In this document: piece after piece, positions 37,469 through 45,094 of the stretch | Numbering within the stretch: position 1 is the stretch's first letter | Layout of the letters: every line of letters begins with the position of its first letter | NCBI GenBank assembly: GCA_022565355.1 | Contig: JAIUMU010000002.1 | Location: forward strand, 512,971 to 576,970 | Direction: 5' to 3' | Length of the DNA: 64,000 nt | Origin: Idiomarina sp. | GTDB lineage: Bacteria > Pseudomonadota > Gammaproteobacteria > Enterobacterales > Alteromonadaceae | Notes under the pieces: model-generated | Told to the model about the DNA's origin: nothing | Seen by the model: only the letters and a program-made list of their open reading frames with translations | Database searches by the model: none | Translations under genes and position numbers: made by a program

Positions 37469-38928
37469 TATGCCTGAATACAGGTATATTTTAGCTCACA
37501 ATATTCATCTAAGCCCTGATGGCCACCTTCACGACCAATTCCGGACGATTTTACGCCACCAAATGGTGCGGTGGCGTTGGAAATAAGCCCTGTGTTCACC
37601 CCTACAATGCCCGCTTCAATTCCTTCGGCAACGCGGCGAATACGGCTTACATTCTGCGCATAAAAGTATGCAGCTAAGCCAAACTCGGTAGCATTGGCAT
37701 ACTCGATGGCTTCACTTTCTTCTGTAAAAGGAATTAAGGGTGCCACTGGGCCAAAGGTTTCTTCACGGGTGCAGCGCATTTTGTGGCTACCATCGATTAA
37801 TACCGTTGGCGTGAACCAGGTACCACCTAACTTATGGCGCTCGCCGCCAAAAGCCACTTGCGCACCATGCTGCACCGCATCGGCAATATGTTCCTCAACT
37901 TTTTCTAGTGCCGCAGCACTAATGAGCGGGCCAATTTGCACCCCTTCATCGAGGCCATTGCCTACTTTTAGCTCGGCAACTTTAGCCACTAATTTTTCGC
38001 TAAACTCTTGGTACACGCCGCGCTGCACATACACGCGATTTGCGCATACACAGGTTTGCCCAGCATTGCGGAATTTACTATCGATCAGGCCTTGCACAGC
38101 GGCATCTACATCCGCATCATCAAACACCAAAAACGGTGCATTGCCGCCCAACTCTAAGGATACTTTCTTTACCGTTGGCGCACAGGCAGCCATAAGCTCT
38201 GCACCTACTGCAGTAGAACCGGTAAAGCTTAATTTGCGCACGATTTCACTATTGGTAAAAGCTTCGCCAATGGCTTTTGCGCTACCGGTAACTACGCTAA
38301 ACACCCCGTTCGGCACCCCGGCTTCTGCCGCAAGTGCGGCCATTGCCAGCGCGGTAAGCGGCGTTTCTGATGCGGGTTTCACCACTATGGTACAACCTAC
38401 AGCTAATGCAGGTGCTACTTTGCGGGTAATCATGGCGGCTGGAAAATTCCATGGCGTTATCGCAACACATACACCAACCGGCTCGCGAGTTACGATAATA
38501 CGTTGGTTTTCTTGCGCACCGGGAATGGTTTCACCATACACGCGCTTGGCTTCTTCGGCGAACCACTCGATATAACTGGCCGCATAAGCTATTTCGCCCT
38601 TGGCTTCCGCCAATGGCTTGCCTTGCTCTAAGGTCATTAACTCGCCTAGCGCATCTTGATTCTGCATTAACAGGCCATGCCAGCGCTTTAAAATTGCCGA
38701 TCGTTCACCAGCTGTTTTCTTGCGCCATGCGGGTAGTGCTTGCTCGGCCGCAGCAATGGCTCGCTGCGTTTCTACTTTACCGGCGTTGGGTACGTGCGCT
38801 ATTTCTGCACCGGTTGCTGGGTTTTTCACAGCAATGGTGGCGCCGCTATCGGCAGCAACCCATTCTCCATCGATGAAACAGTGTTCATGCAGCAACGTTT
38901 TTACACTATCGCGAATGTTCATGTTCAC
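37468..38928 (-). CDS. gabD: NAD(P)-dependent succinate-semialdehyde dehydrogenase
   Basis: Oxidises succinate semialdehyde to succinate in GABA and polyamine catabolism. Aldehyde dehydrogenase features: TPWNFPAAMITRK (cofactor site), GSTAVG turn, catalytic Glu in LELGGNAPFLVFDDAD and catalytic Cys in NAGQTCVCANRV; C-terminus GGVKSSGIGREGG. 486 aa matches GabD length. AGGAG 5 bp before the ATG. No gabT nearby. A terminator precedes its promoter region. Confidence 0.9.
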   Translation of the reverse strand: MNMNIRDSVKTLLHEHCFIDGEWVAADSGATIAVKNPATGAEIAHVPNAGKVETQRAIAAAEQALPAWRKKTAGERSAILKRWHGLLMQNQDALGELMTLEQGKPLAEAKGEIAYAASYIEWFAEEAKRVYGETIPGAQENQRIIVTREPVGVCVAITPWNFPAAMITRKVAPALAVGCTIVVKPASETPLTALAMAALAAEAGVPNGVFSVVTGSAKAIGEAFTNSEIVRKLSFTGSTAVGAELMAACAPTVKKVSLELGGNAPFLVFDDADVDAAVQGLIDSKFRNAGQTCVCANRVYVQRGVYQEFSEKLVAKVAELKVGNGLDEGVQIGPLISAAALEKVEEHIADAVQHGAQVAFGGERHKLGGTWFTPTVLIDGSHKMRCTREETFGPVAPLIPFTEESEAIEYANATEFGLAAYFYAQNVSRIRRVAEGIEAGIVGVNTGLISNATAPFGGVKSSGIGREGGHQGLDEYCELKYTCIQA

Positions 38929-38969
38929 TCCTGGTTATTGGTTTGTACCGTATTTATATAATATTCAAC

Positions 38970-39003
38970 AAAAAAAGCCGTGTTCTAGATCAACACGGCT
39001 TCT
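38970..39003 (-). terminator. Rho-independent terminator at the left edge of the island
   Basis: Stem AAGCCGTGTT / AACACGGCTT with a 7-nt loop and a run of seven T on the minus strand. It would stop transcripts leaving the island before gabD. Confidence 0.88.
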
Positions 39004-39008
39004 CATTT

Positions 39009-39063
39009 ATAGCTACACATTTGTAACTACAGAGGTGTAACTAAAGATGTGTAACTACATAGC
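39009..39063. repeat. 14-bp tandem repeats near the island edge
   Basis: GTAACTA cores at 39023, 39037 and 39051 with exact 14-bp spacing, and a diverged copy before them. They lie between the terminator and the small ORF. The period equals that of the repeats after macB, although the unit sequence differs. Confidence 0.7.
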
Positions 39064-39066
39064 TAA

Positions 39067-39222
39067 CTACTCGCTATCGTAACAGCCGTATTTAAAACGG
39101 AAGGATACGTAAAATTTACCGCCTCGACTTGGTGAACGGATGGATGCATGCCCTAGGGCCTTTGATTTTAAAGAGCTCACGTCAAAGTAGCACAACTCGG
39201 TCTCCTCAGCTATATTTACCAT
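39067..39222 (-). CDS. Possible small protein (51 aa), unknown
   Basis: An ATG-started frame encoding MVNIAEETELCYFDVSSLKS at the N-terminus and FYVSFRFKYGCYDSE at the C-terminus. The ribosome site is weak. Support comes from a balanced residue composition, a stop codon 65 bp before a strong terminator on the same strand, and the lack of any other gene in the 490-bp gap between gabD and the protease gene. I do not recognise the family. It could also be the remaining tail of a disrupted gene at the island boundary. Confidence 0.35.
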   Translation of the reverse strand: MVNIAEETELCYFDVSSLKSKALGHASIRSPSRGGKFYVSFRFKYGCYDSE

Positions 39223-39418
39223 TTTAGATTTTCAGTAAAAATAATGCAGTTATCACTATAAAATAGACGGTTGATTCGGCTTATATTTACATTTTTAATC
39301 AAACAGCTTAGCAAGAACTGACTAGACTCTCGTTAATCCCCTAGAAATCCTTTGCAGCGTTTATGCTGTTCCTTTCCTCATCATTTACCGATAATACCTA
39401 CCCTTGCACTGCAAAAGA

Positions 39419-40162
39419 TCACCAATATTGCTCGATGATTTTAAACACCCAAAGGATTTTAGTCGAGAATACAACTTTAGATCCTTCATTATATTCAATC
39501 AATATTGAGTCTAAATAAATAGAATCGGGGCTTTCTAAGTTTGTAATATACCAAACCCCAGACCCACTTTTACCCTTTGGCTTAACTGGCGTATTTTTTT
39601 GTACATTATTTCCATATGAGAGGCATGTGTGTTTGAGTAACGACTTCCCATGCTTTACAAATAAAGCTTCATCATAAAAGAACTTTCCAGCATAAGCATA
39701 GGCACTTATAGCTTTTTTTAATCTGATTCTTGGATATTTGTTTCTAGACAACGGGTAACCATGAGTGAACCCATACGCCACATTCTCCACAAAGTCCCAA
39801 GGAAGCGCAATTCCTGATTTAACGACATTTAACCCGTTTTTTTGGACGAATTCACTACTTAGATGAACAATTCCAATGTCTAAGTTGTCGTCTTCCCCTT
39901 CGGTAATAACCCATTGTCCCGATAAACTAACAAGACCACTCTTCGTAAATAGCATTATCCCTTGTTTAACTCTATTAACTGCTCTAATGACATGACCAGC
40001 AGTAACAAAGTACGATTTAGATTTGTACTCAATAATGACAGAGCTTCCTAACAGTTTAGGTTCGCTTCGACTTTCTGAGGTAAAAACTGCGTAAGTGTAT
40101 TTGTCGGCATATCGCTGTGATACTTCTAAAGCATTCAGTATCGCTTGGCTAGAAAAATCCAT
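39419..40162 (-). CDS. Trypsin-like serine protease, defence-island type
   Basis: A 247-aa cytoplasmic protein (no signal peptide) with the S1/trypsin-2 catalytic triad in order: His57 in YFVTAGHVI, Asp95 in NLDIGIVHL and Ser199 in GKSGSGVW. Such leaderless trypsin-like domains occur in bacterial conflict systems as effectors or activators. The ATG overlaps the nuclease stop by one base (TAATG), so the two genes are translationally coupled. AT-rich compared with flanking housekeeping genes. The substrate is unknown; a role in defence is inferred from the island context. Confidence 0.72.
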   Translation of the reverse strand: MDFSSQAILNALEVSQRYADKYTYAVFTSESRSEPKLLGSSVIIEYKSKSYFVTAGHVIRAVNRVKQGIMLFTKSGLVSLSGQWVITEGEDDNLDIGIVHLSSEFVQKNGLNVVKSGIALPWDFVENVAYGFTHGYPLSRNKYPRIRLKKAISAYAYAGKFFYDEALFVKHGKSLLKHTCLSYGNNVQKNTPVKPKGKSGSGVWYITNLESPDSIYLDSILIEYNEGSKVVFSTKILWVFKIIEQYW

Positions 40163-41355
40163 TACAGTACATTAACCTCTGGCTCAGCTAACAAGTAAGG
40201 CTTGAGGCGCAGAAAAACTAGCTTCTCGGATAGGTTATCTTTGTATGAAAAGTAAACGATATTAACTCCATTCTCTTTACTCTTAAGGAGTTTATCTTTA
40301 TCCCGCGACTTAGCCTTTTTCAATCCCTCGTCCCCACCAAATAGGCCAATGGGTTTGAAGTGTTGCTCTCCCTGATATTCGATAGCCAAACATAATTCTG
40401 GTATGTATACATCAAAGCGCTGCCTATTTAACCAAGGAGGAGAGGCTTCGCGCTGGATATTAAACTTAGGGAAAAGTACCTCGATATAATTGAATAGAAG
40501 AGTTTCATTGACCCACTTTTCACCAATTTTAGCGACCCCCTTCATACCTCTCACCTTGTTTTCTGCATCCCGCTCATCCAAACCCTCTGATATTTCAAAT
40601 TTGCGGATGTAAGCTCCGTAACGAACTTTAAATGCAGAACCATACATTTTGTGACAAAAGGTCAAATCAGAGTTAGTACCTTTGCACAGGTGGCAAATAC
40701 CTTTTTTATAGTTTTCGTTTTGTAAAGCATATTGAATATGAGGATGAGTAGAAGCCAGATTTCCTCTTGAGCGCCCAGCTTTTGTGACTGCGTCTTTGAA
40801 GCAATCACAAAAATAACTTTCTCCAGTAACTTTATTATAGAATGTCTGCCTCCACTCCCATACTCCCAGTCTCGATGGTTGAAGCTCTAATTTGACCATC
40901 TTGAGTAAAGCTCTCAACTTCGAAAGAAGTTTTGGAGAAAAATGAATCGCACCAAGACTTACAAGAACACGATTTTTCGTTTTCAACTGAAATGTTTTAG
41001 TTTTAAAAGTAGATGGCTCATCTGAATAGGGATAAAAAGGGCTAACAAGGATAAATTTGGGTAACTTAAAACTTTTCACATCGAGCGAAGTATCGAGGGT
41101 ACTGCTCATATCAAACTGAGCATAACGAATTTCCAAGCCATTGTTTTGAATATATTCATTCAGAGATAGTTCTTTTGCAGAGTAGTGAGAAGTGAAAGTT
41201 GACTTGAATGATGACAGAGTTAAACCGACTGGATGTCTGATGAATTCACAGAGTGCTTCAAACAAACTATCTGGAATAGATAATCTCTCGGACATTATTT
41301 TCTTCTGGCAGCTAAGAAGAAAATCCTCCTCCGAAAACTCAAAAGCCAGTTCCAT
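40162..41355 (-). CDS. Predicted zinc-binding PD-(D/E)XK-like nuclease
   Basis: A 397-aa protein not recognised as a named family. The C-terminal region (about 300-395) has the layout of VSR/homing-type restriction-fold nucleases: FDVYIPELCLAIEYQGEQHF with the Asp, Glu and Gln-His of the active site, then KSRDKDKL and a NGVNIVYFSY strand. Cysteine pairs in CDCF and CHLCKG with a later CH point to a zinc ribbon in the middle. The first 150 residues have no visible motif. Partner of the downstream trypsin-like protease. GGAG 10 bp upstream supports the start. Could act on foreign DNA; not proven. Confidence 0.6.
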   Translation of the reverse strand: MELAFEFSEEDFLLSCQKKIMSERLSIPDSLFEALCEFIRHPVGLTLSSFKSTFTSHYSAKELSLNEYIQNNGLEIRYAQFDMSSTLDTSLDVKSFKLPKFILVSPFYPYSDEPSTFKTKTFQLKTKNRVLVSLGAIHFSPKLLSKLRALLKMVKLELQPSRLGVWEWRQTFYNKVTGESYFCDCFKDAVTKAGRSRGNLASTHPHIQYALQNENYKKGICHLCKGTNSDLTFCHKMYGSAFKVRYGAYIRKFEISEGLDERDAENKVRGMKGVAKIGEKWVNETLLFNYIEVLFPKFNIQREASPPWLNRQRFDVYIPELCLAIEYQGEQHFKPIGLFGGDEGLKKAKSRDKDKLLKSKENGVNIVYFSYKDNLSEKLVFLRLKPYLLAEPEVNVL

Positions 41356-41511
41356 TTTGATAACACTCCAGTAGGCAGCCTTGGTCGCTTCATAGTGACA
41401 TAGTTATTCTAGCGAACTAGTTGGAGGCTCCATCATGCACCATTTGGCCTCTAGGTTACAACATAACAAGAAAACCATAACGAAGCTTCAAGCATTCAGA
41501 ACGCCGGGAGT

Positions 41512-41527
41512 TACCATCCCGATGGTA
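41512..41527. promoter_or_regulatory. Perfect dyad between the nuclease operon and the small-gene pair
   Basis: TACCATC and GATGGTA separated by CC form a 7-2-7 palindrome about 40 bp before a TATACT hexamer (41568) and midway between two divergent units; a plausible operator. The rest of this 280-bp gap shows nothing else definite. Confidence 0.3.
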
Positions 41528-41634
41528 CAGCAAGTCTAGCCCTCTGGGTATTCTGCTCTCACCAAGCTATACTCTAATTGTTTGAGATACCGCATGCTGA
41601 TGCGCTGTGAACGGAGACTTAAAGGAGAAGCCTT

Positions 41635-41865
41635 GTGGCAAATCAACTTGACGTGCTAGCGTTGGCAGAAGAAGTAAAACGCGATTGTGAATCAGGAGCG
41701 CTGTACCAAGACCTACTATCTCAAGGACAAACGCTATATGGTAAAAATCCAACTTATCCAGATCACATCGAGCGCATCACTCCTGATGGGAAGAGGACGC
41801 TTGGCTATTGGCATCATGGTCAGTTTGTTGAAGACTTTTGCCTTCTATTGAACAGAGTACTTTAA
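41635..41865 (+). CDS. Small protein of unknown function (76 aa)
   Basis: GTG start with AAGGAG 7 bp upstream, a strong site. The product (MANQLDVLALAEEVKRDCES at its start) is acidic-helical at the N-terminus and contains DHIERITPDGKRTLGYW, which resembles repeats in small conserved hypothetical proteins of defence islands. It is followed 10 bp later by another small gene, so the two probably form a unit; a toxin-antitoxin pair is possible but no toxin fold is evident. Function not known. Confidence 0.6.
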   Translation: MANQLDVLALAEEVKRDCESGALYQDLLSQGQTLYGKNPTYPDHIERITPDGKRTLGYWHHGQFVEDFCLLLNRVL

Positions 41866-41875
41866 GGTATCGCTA

Positions 41876-42157
41876 ATGCCCTATTGCCACACGGTTTTTC
41901 ACGTAACTTCCCCTGAACAAATCGAAAATGTGCTATCGACTCTTACGAGAGAAAGTTTTGTGAGAGGCAAAGCAGCTTATCACCTTGCGAACGACGTTTA
42001 TTCTATTGATGCTGGTGAGAATGATATCCGCGCCATTTACGATAAAGAAAAAGAGGTCATTAGATTTTTCTGTCGTTATCAGCGAGACATAGCTTTTTAC
42101 GAGAAAAAGCTCCAAACCTTTGCTATAAAAAACAATATCGATATAAGACCTCAATAG
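41876..42157 (+). CDS. Small protein of unknown function (93 aa)
   Basis: ATG with AAGG 8 bp upstream, 10 bp after the previous stop. The protein looks like a compact alpha/beta domain (MPYCHTVFHVTSPEQ, later DIRAIYDKEKEVIRFFCRYQ) with no recognised motif. Co-transcribed with the preceding 76-aa gene. Its 3' end carries a possible promoter reading into the 43-bp repeat array. Confidence 0.6.
   Translation: MPYCHTVFHVTSPEQIENVLSTLTRESFVRGKAAYHLANDVYSIDAGENDIRAIYDKEKEVIRFFCRYQRDIAFYEKKLQTFAIKNNIDIRPQ
42120..42147 (+). promoter_or_regulatory. Possible promoter reading into the 43-bp repeat array
   Basis: TTGCTA, a 16-bp spacer and TATAAG, ending about 60 bp before the first degenerate repeat. 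Hexamers are imperfect; the position is what makes it interesting. Confidence 0.3.
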
Positions 42158-42205
42158 GGCGAAATACGACCATACCTTCAAACTTCTTTCTTCAAAAGCT
42201 GCTGT

Positions 42206-42515
42206 GGTGCAATCCCGTGCGCTGAGTCGATTGTTCGGATAACTCACAGGCGCAACACCGTGCGATCAATCGATTGTTCGGATAACTCACAGGTACAACA
42301 CCGTGCGATCAATCGATTGTTCGGATAACTCACAGGTACAACACCGTGCGATTAACCAATTGTTCGGATAACTCACAGGTACAACACCGTGCGATTAACC
42401 AATTGTTCGGATAACTCACAGGTGCAACACCGTGCGATTAACCGATTGTTCGGATAACTCACAGGTGCAACACCGTGCGATTAACCGATTGTTCGGATAA
42501 CTCACAGGTGCAACT
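42206..42515 (+). repeat. 43-bp tandem-repeat array, candidate antitoxin RNA
   Basis: Six complete units start at 42228, 42271, 42314, 42357, 42400 and 42443, a seventh partial unit (30 bp) at 42486, and a diverged partial unit before the first (from about 42206). There are no spacers, so it is not a CRISPR array. Each unit begins CGATTGTTCGGATAAC (or CAATTG) and includes CACAGGTG-CAA-CACCGTG, which folds into a short hairpin with one bulged A. Neighbouring units are nearly identical in pairs, as after recent duplications. The array lies upstream of a terminator and an AbiF/Abi_2-like gene, the layout of type III toxin-antitoxin loci, in which the repeats are the RNA antitoxin. Confidence 0.9.
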
Positions 42516-42626
42516 TTATGCTTTGAGCAGGGATATTTAACCGTCAGTGGTTTCTCTTTGACTTGAACATAGACTAATGCATATGTGTCAAATTGATAGA
42601 ACCTAAATTAGTTGCTTCAAAACGAG

Positions 42627-42650
42627 AAAAGCCACCCGAAGGTGGCTTTT
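42627..42650 (+). terminator. Rho-independent terminator between repeat array and HEPN gene
   Basis: AAAAGCCACC, loop CGAA, GGTGGCTTTT: a perfect stem with T run, usable on both strands. In type III toxin-antitoxin loci a terminator sits at exactly this place and lets some read-through into the toxin. Confidence 0.88.
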
Positions 42651-42722
42651 CCGTAGAACTTTTTCGCATGAGACCTCAATCTAAATGAGGCTACTCCGCC
42701 TTTATGTATTGTAGTCTAGACA

Positions 42723-42731
42723 TGTTATTAT
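42723..42731 (+). promoter_or_regulatory. Possible extended -10 before the HEPN gene
   Basis: TGTTATTAT (TG-n-TATTAT) lies 34 bp upstream of the start codon; no good -35 hexamer was seen. A CCTCA/TGAGG hairpin lies just upstream at about 42674-42690. Confidence 0.25.
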
Positions 42732-42764
42732 CCGAAGTCAACAACTTGAAAGCAGGGAAAGCAA

Positions 42765-43781
42765 TTGAAGTACATATCATCCAGTAGATTATCAGTTTAC
42801 GAGCACCATCTTAAAGTTAAACACGATGAAGTGCTAGCGGCTTATCATTGGAACAAAGCTCTGTGTGCTGCGCTTTTCCCTGTTATCCAATGCTTGGAGG
42901 TTACATTGCGAAACGCTATTGATTGCGCAATACGAGAAAACCCTCCCAAAGCGGCTAAAGGTCAATATAGTACTGGACCAGACTGGATCTTTTCCTTCAC
43001 TGAGTACATGGGAAATAGAACACTTCCTAATCACAAAAGATACACAAAAAACGCACGTCCCAAACAACCCGTGGACAAACAAGGCTACGTGCTGGCCTCC
43101 AACAAGACACGACTAATTACAAACTATCTATGGGAGGAGAAGAAAGTTGTTGATGCAAGCAAAAAGCTAAAAAGAGTTGGTAAATCTGTTACACCAAACA
43201 ATGTGATCTCTGTTATGGATTTCGGCTTCTGGACGAATTTTCTCTCTATCACATATGAAGACATTAGTTCGCAAATGCTGCTTTGGCCTAACCAGCTCAA
43301 AACAGTCTTCCCTAATGCTCCGGTCGGAATCACTAGATCTGACATAGAAAAAATTTTTTTATCCATCAAAGAGTTGCGAAATAGATTAACTCATCACGAG
43401 GCTATCTGGAAGTTCTTTTATGATAACCCGGTTACTGGAATGCCTGATTACTCGAAACCCGTTTATGGTGCGAAAGCCAGTTGCTCACTTTTATTAAAGC
43501 ATTACGAGGATATCCTAGAAGCTATTAAGTGGATGAGTAAGGATAGGTTAGCTAGATTTCTTGAACACCATGGTGACGCACGTTTTAGAGCCTTATGTAG
43601 CCTTGATGGGCTTCATAGTTTCATCTCTCCAGAGAAAATCACTTGTACTCATCCTATTAATAAAGGAGGGTGGGGAGTTAGAAAACTTCTAAACCAGTTA
43701 GAGAACGGGGAACCTGTGAGAATCACACGTAATGGGAAAACTGTTTATACATTGGCAAAAGATTTTCATAGAAGCTTCTAA
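42765..43781 (+). CDS. AbiF/Abi_2-like HEPN abortive-infection protein
   Basis: A 338-aa protein of the Abi_2 (AbiD/AbiF) type. Residues 1-215 show the family design: YHWNKALCAALFPVIQCLEVTLRN near the start (helical bundle with LRN), FGFWTNFLS in the middle and the HEPN ribonuclease motif R205-x4-H210 within LRNRLTHHEAIW. HEPN proteins usually cut RNA and arrest growth. About 120 extra C-terminal residues include GVRKLLNQLENGEPVRITRNG, which looks like a small DNA-binding or prevent-host-death-like strand-helix. Start is TTG with AGGG about 9 bp upstream. It sits behind the 43-bp array and terminator and before the SIR2-HerA pair. Toxicity and RNA control are inferred. Confidence 0.75.
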   Translation: MKYISSSRLSVYEHHLKVKHDEVLAAYHWNKALCAALFPVIQCLEVTLRNAIDCAIRENPPKAAKGQYSTGPDWIFSFTEYMGNRTLPNHKRYTKNARPKQPVDKQGYVLASNKTRLITNYLWEEKKVVDASKKLKRVGKSVTPNNVISVMDFGFWTNFLSITYEDISSQMLLWPNQLKTVFPNAPVGITRSDIEKIFLSIKELRNRLTHHEAIWKFFYDNPVTGMPDYSKPVYGAKASCSLLLKHYEDILEAIKWMSKDRLARFLEHHGDARFRALCSLDGLHSFISPEKITCTHPINKGGWGVRKLLNQLENGEPVRITRNGKTVYTLAKDFHRSF

Positions 43782-43825
43782 ACGTGCTAGTAGCGATTTA
43801 AAATTTTTTAAAGGGAGTTGATGCT

Positions 43826-45094
43826 ATGAGTGAAGATAAACAACTTGCGAAGGACTGTCTAATATTTAAACAAGGACAGGATAGTTTGCTTGGTGATAAT
43901 GAGAGTCTTGAAGATGGTATCGAGAAGATCAGAAGCAAACTATCAGATCTAGCAAATATTAAAAATCTTCACTTTTTAATGGGCGCCGGAGCTAGTTCAG
44001 GTGCTATACCGACTATGGCTAGACTTATCAATATAGTGGAAGCGAGAGTTGAGGGGCAGGAAACAGCGAACGATTTGGCATCACACCCTGATGACCTGAT
44101 ACATGATGAAGTGAAAGCACGATTCAAATCTGTTAAAGATGTCTCTCCAAACAATTTAGAAGACATACTTGGCACTCTCTATTCAAAGCGTGAGTATTCA
44201 AAAGGAATTAACGAGAAAGACAGCCTGAATGACTTTCTTATAGAGTTAATTGAGTCTCAAATCTATTCATCTATCAACATTGACTGCACAACCGCTGAAG
44301 ATTCACTAAGTTTATACAAAAAACTTTACCAGAAGTTGGCATTGCGAAATAGAGATCTCGCGAGAGTCAACGTATTCACCACTAACAACGACTTACTCAG
44401 CGAGACAGCATTAGGCTATCTTAATATCAACTACAACAACGGTTTTAGTAGTGGTCTGTCTCGTACATTTAATCCTGCGCGTTTTTCTTACACATTTTCA
44501 CGCAAGATTGATCCAAGTGTCGAAAAGTATGAGCCTCTAGAGAATATGGTTTATCTTTACAAGCTTCACGGATCGATTAGTTGGATAGAATCAGATGACA
44601 ACTCATTTTTTAACATCAAAGAGGTCGATGTAGTTCCTAATCAGCCAGCAAAATACAATAATGTACTTATCTACCCGACGCCGCTGAAACAAAATAAAAG
44701 CTTAGGTTCTCCTTATGCGGATCTAATTAGAGAGTTTCAAAACAAGCTCTTACTCCAACATGGTGTGTTAATAGTTATCGGTTATAGCTTTAGCGATGAA
44801 CATATAAACAATGCGATTTATTCAGCTCTTGCGTCTAATTCAAGCCTTAGCGTGGTTATCTTTGGTAACTATTACCCTACTGAAAATCTTACGAAACTGA
44901 CTGACAGGCGGATTTATCAGATCTCAGGGGAAATTGATGTTCCTGCTAAAACGGGCACAGCATCCTCAAAGGAAAATATTCACTACTTCAACTATATAGT
45001 AAATAACTTTATTCCTGATTTAGATCGCAGCAAAGATGTTGAAATACTTGAGGAGTTCATTAATTCTCTGAAGTCATTAAAGGGTGCAAAATGA
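43826..45094 (+). CDS. SIR2-domain NAD-hydrolase-like defence protein
   Basis: A 422-aa SIR2 family protein. NAD-binding motif GAGAS at 53-57 (NLHFLMGAGASSGAIPT), TTNND near the active site, YKLHGSISW and a C-terminal VIGYSFSDEHINNAIYSAL. Defence SIR2 enzymes degrade NAD+ to stop phage growth. Its stop overlaps the HerA start by 4 bp (ATGA), the arrangement of the two-gene SIR2-HerA (Nezha) antiphage system. Ribosome site GGGAG about 6 bp before the ATG. Confidence 0.85.
   Translation: MSEDKQLAKDCLIFKQGQDSLLGDNESLEDGIEKIRSKLSDLANIKNLHFLMGAGASSGAIPTMARLINIVEARVEGQETANDLASHPDDLIHDEVKARFKSVKDVSPNNLEDILGTLYSKREYSKGINEKDSLNDFLIELIESQIYSSINIDCTTAEDSLSLYKKLYQKLALRNRDLARVNVFTTNNDLLSETALGYLNINYNNGFSSGLSRTFNPARFSYTFSRKIDPSVEKYEPLENMVYLYKLHGSISWIESDDNSFFNIKEVDVVPNQPAKYNNVLIYPTPLKQNKSLGSPYADLIREFQNKLLLQHGVLIVIGYSFSDEHINNAIYSALASNSSLSVVIFGNYYPTENLTKLTDRRIYQISGEIDVPAKTGTASSKENIHYFNYIVNNFIPDLDRSKDVEILEEFINSLKSLKGAK

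Noticed and set aside
37694..38575. 293-codon frame on the + strand
   Set aside because: Antisense to gabD, which has full active-site conservation.
39222..39418. Left-end copy of the 52.6-kb inverted repeat
   Set aside because: Only a short shared TAAAAATAA was found, which is expected by chance in AT-rich sequence.
42206..42515. CRISPR array
   Set aside because: Units are contiguous 43-bp repeats with no unique spacers and no cas genes nearby.
42206..42515. Integron attC cassette sites or plasmid iterons
   Set aside because: No integron integrase or replication gene, no R/L box pattern of attC, and the units are almost identical and directly adjacent.
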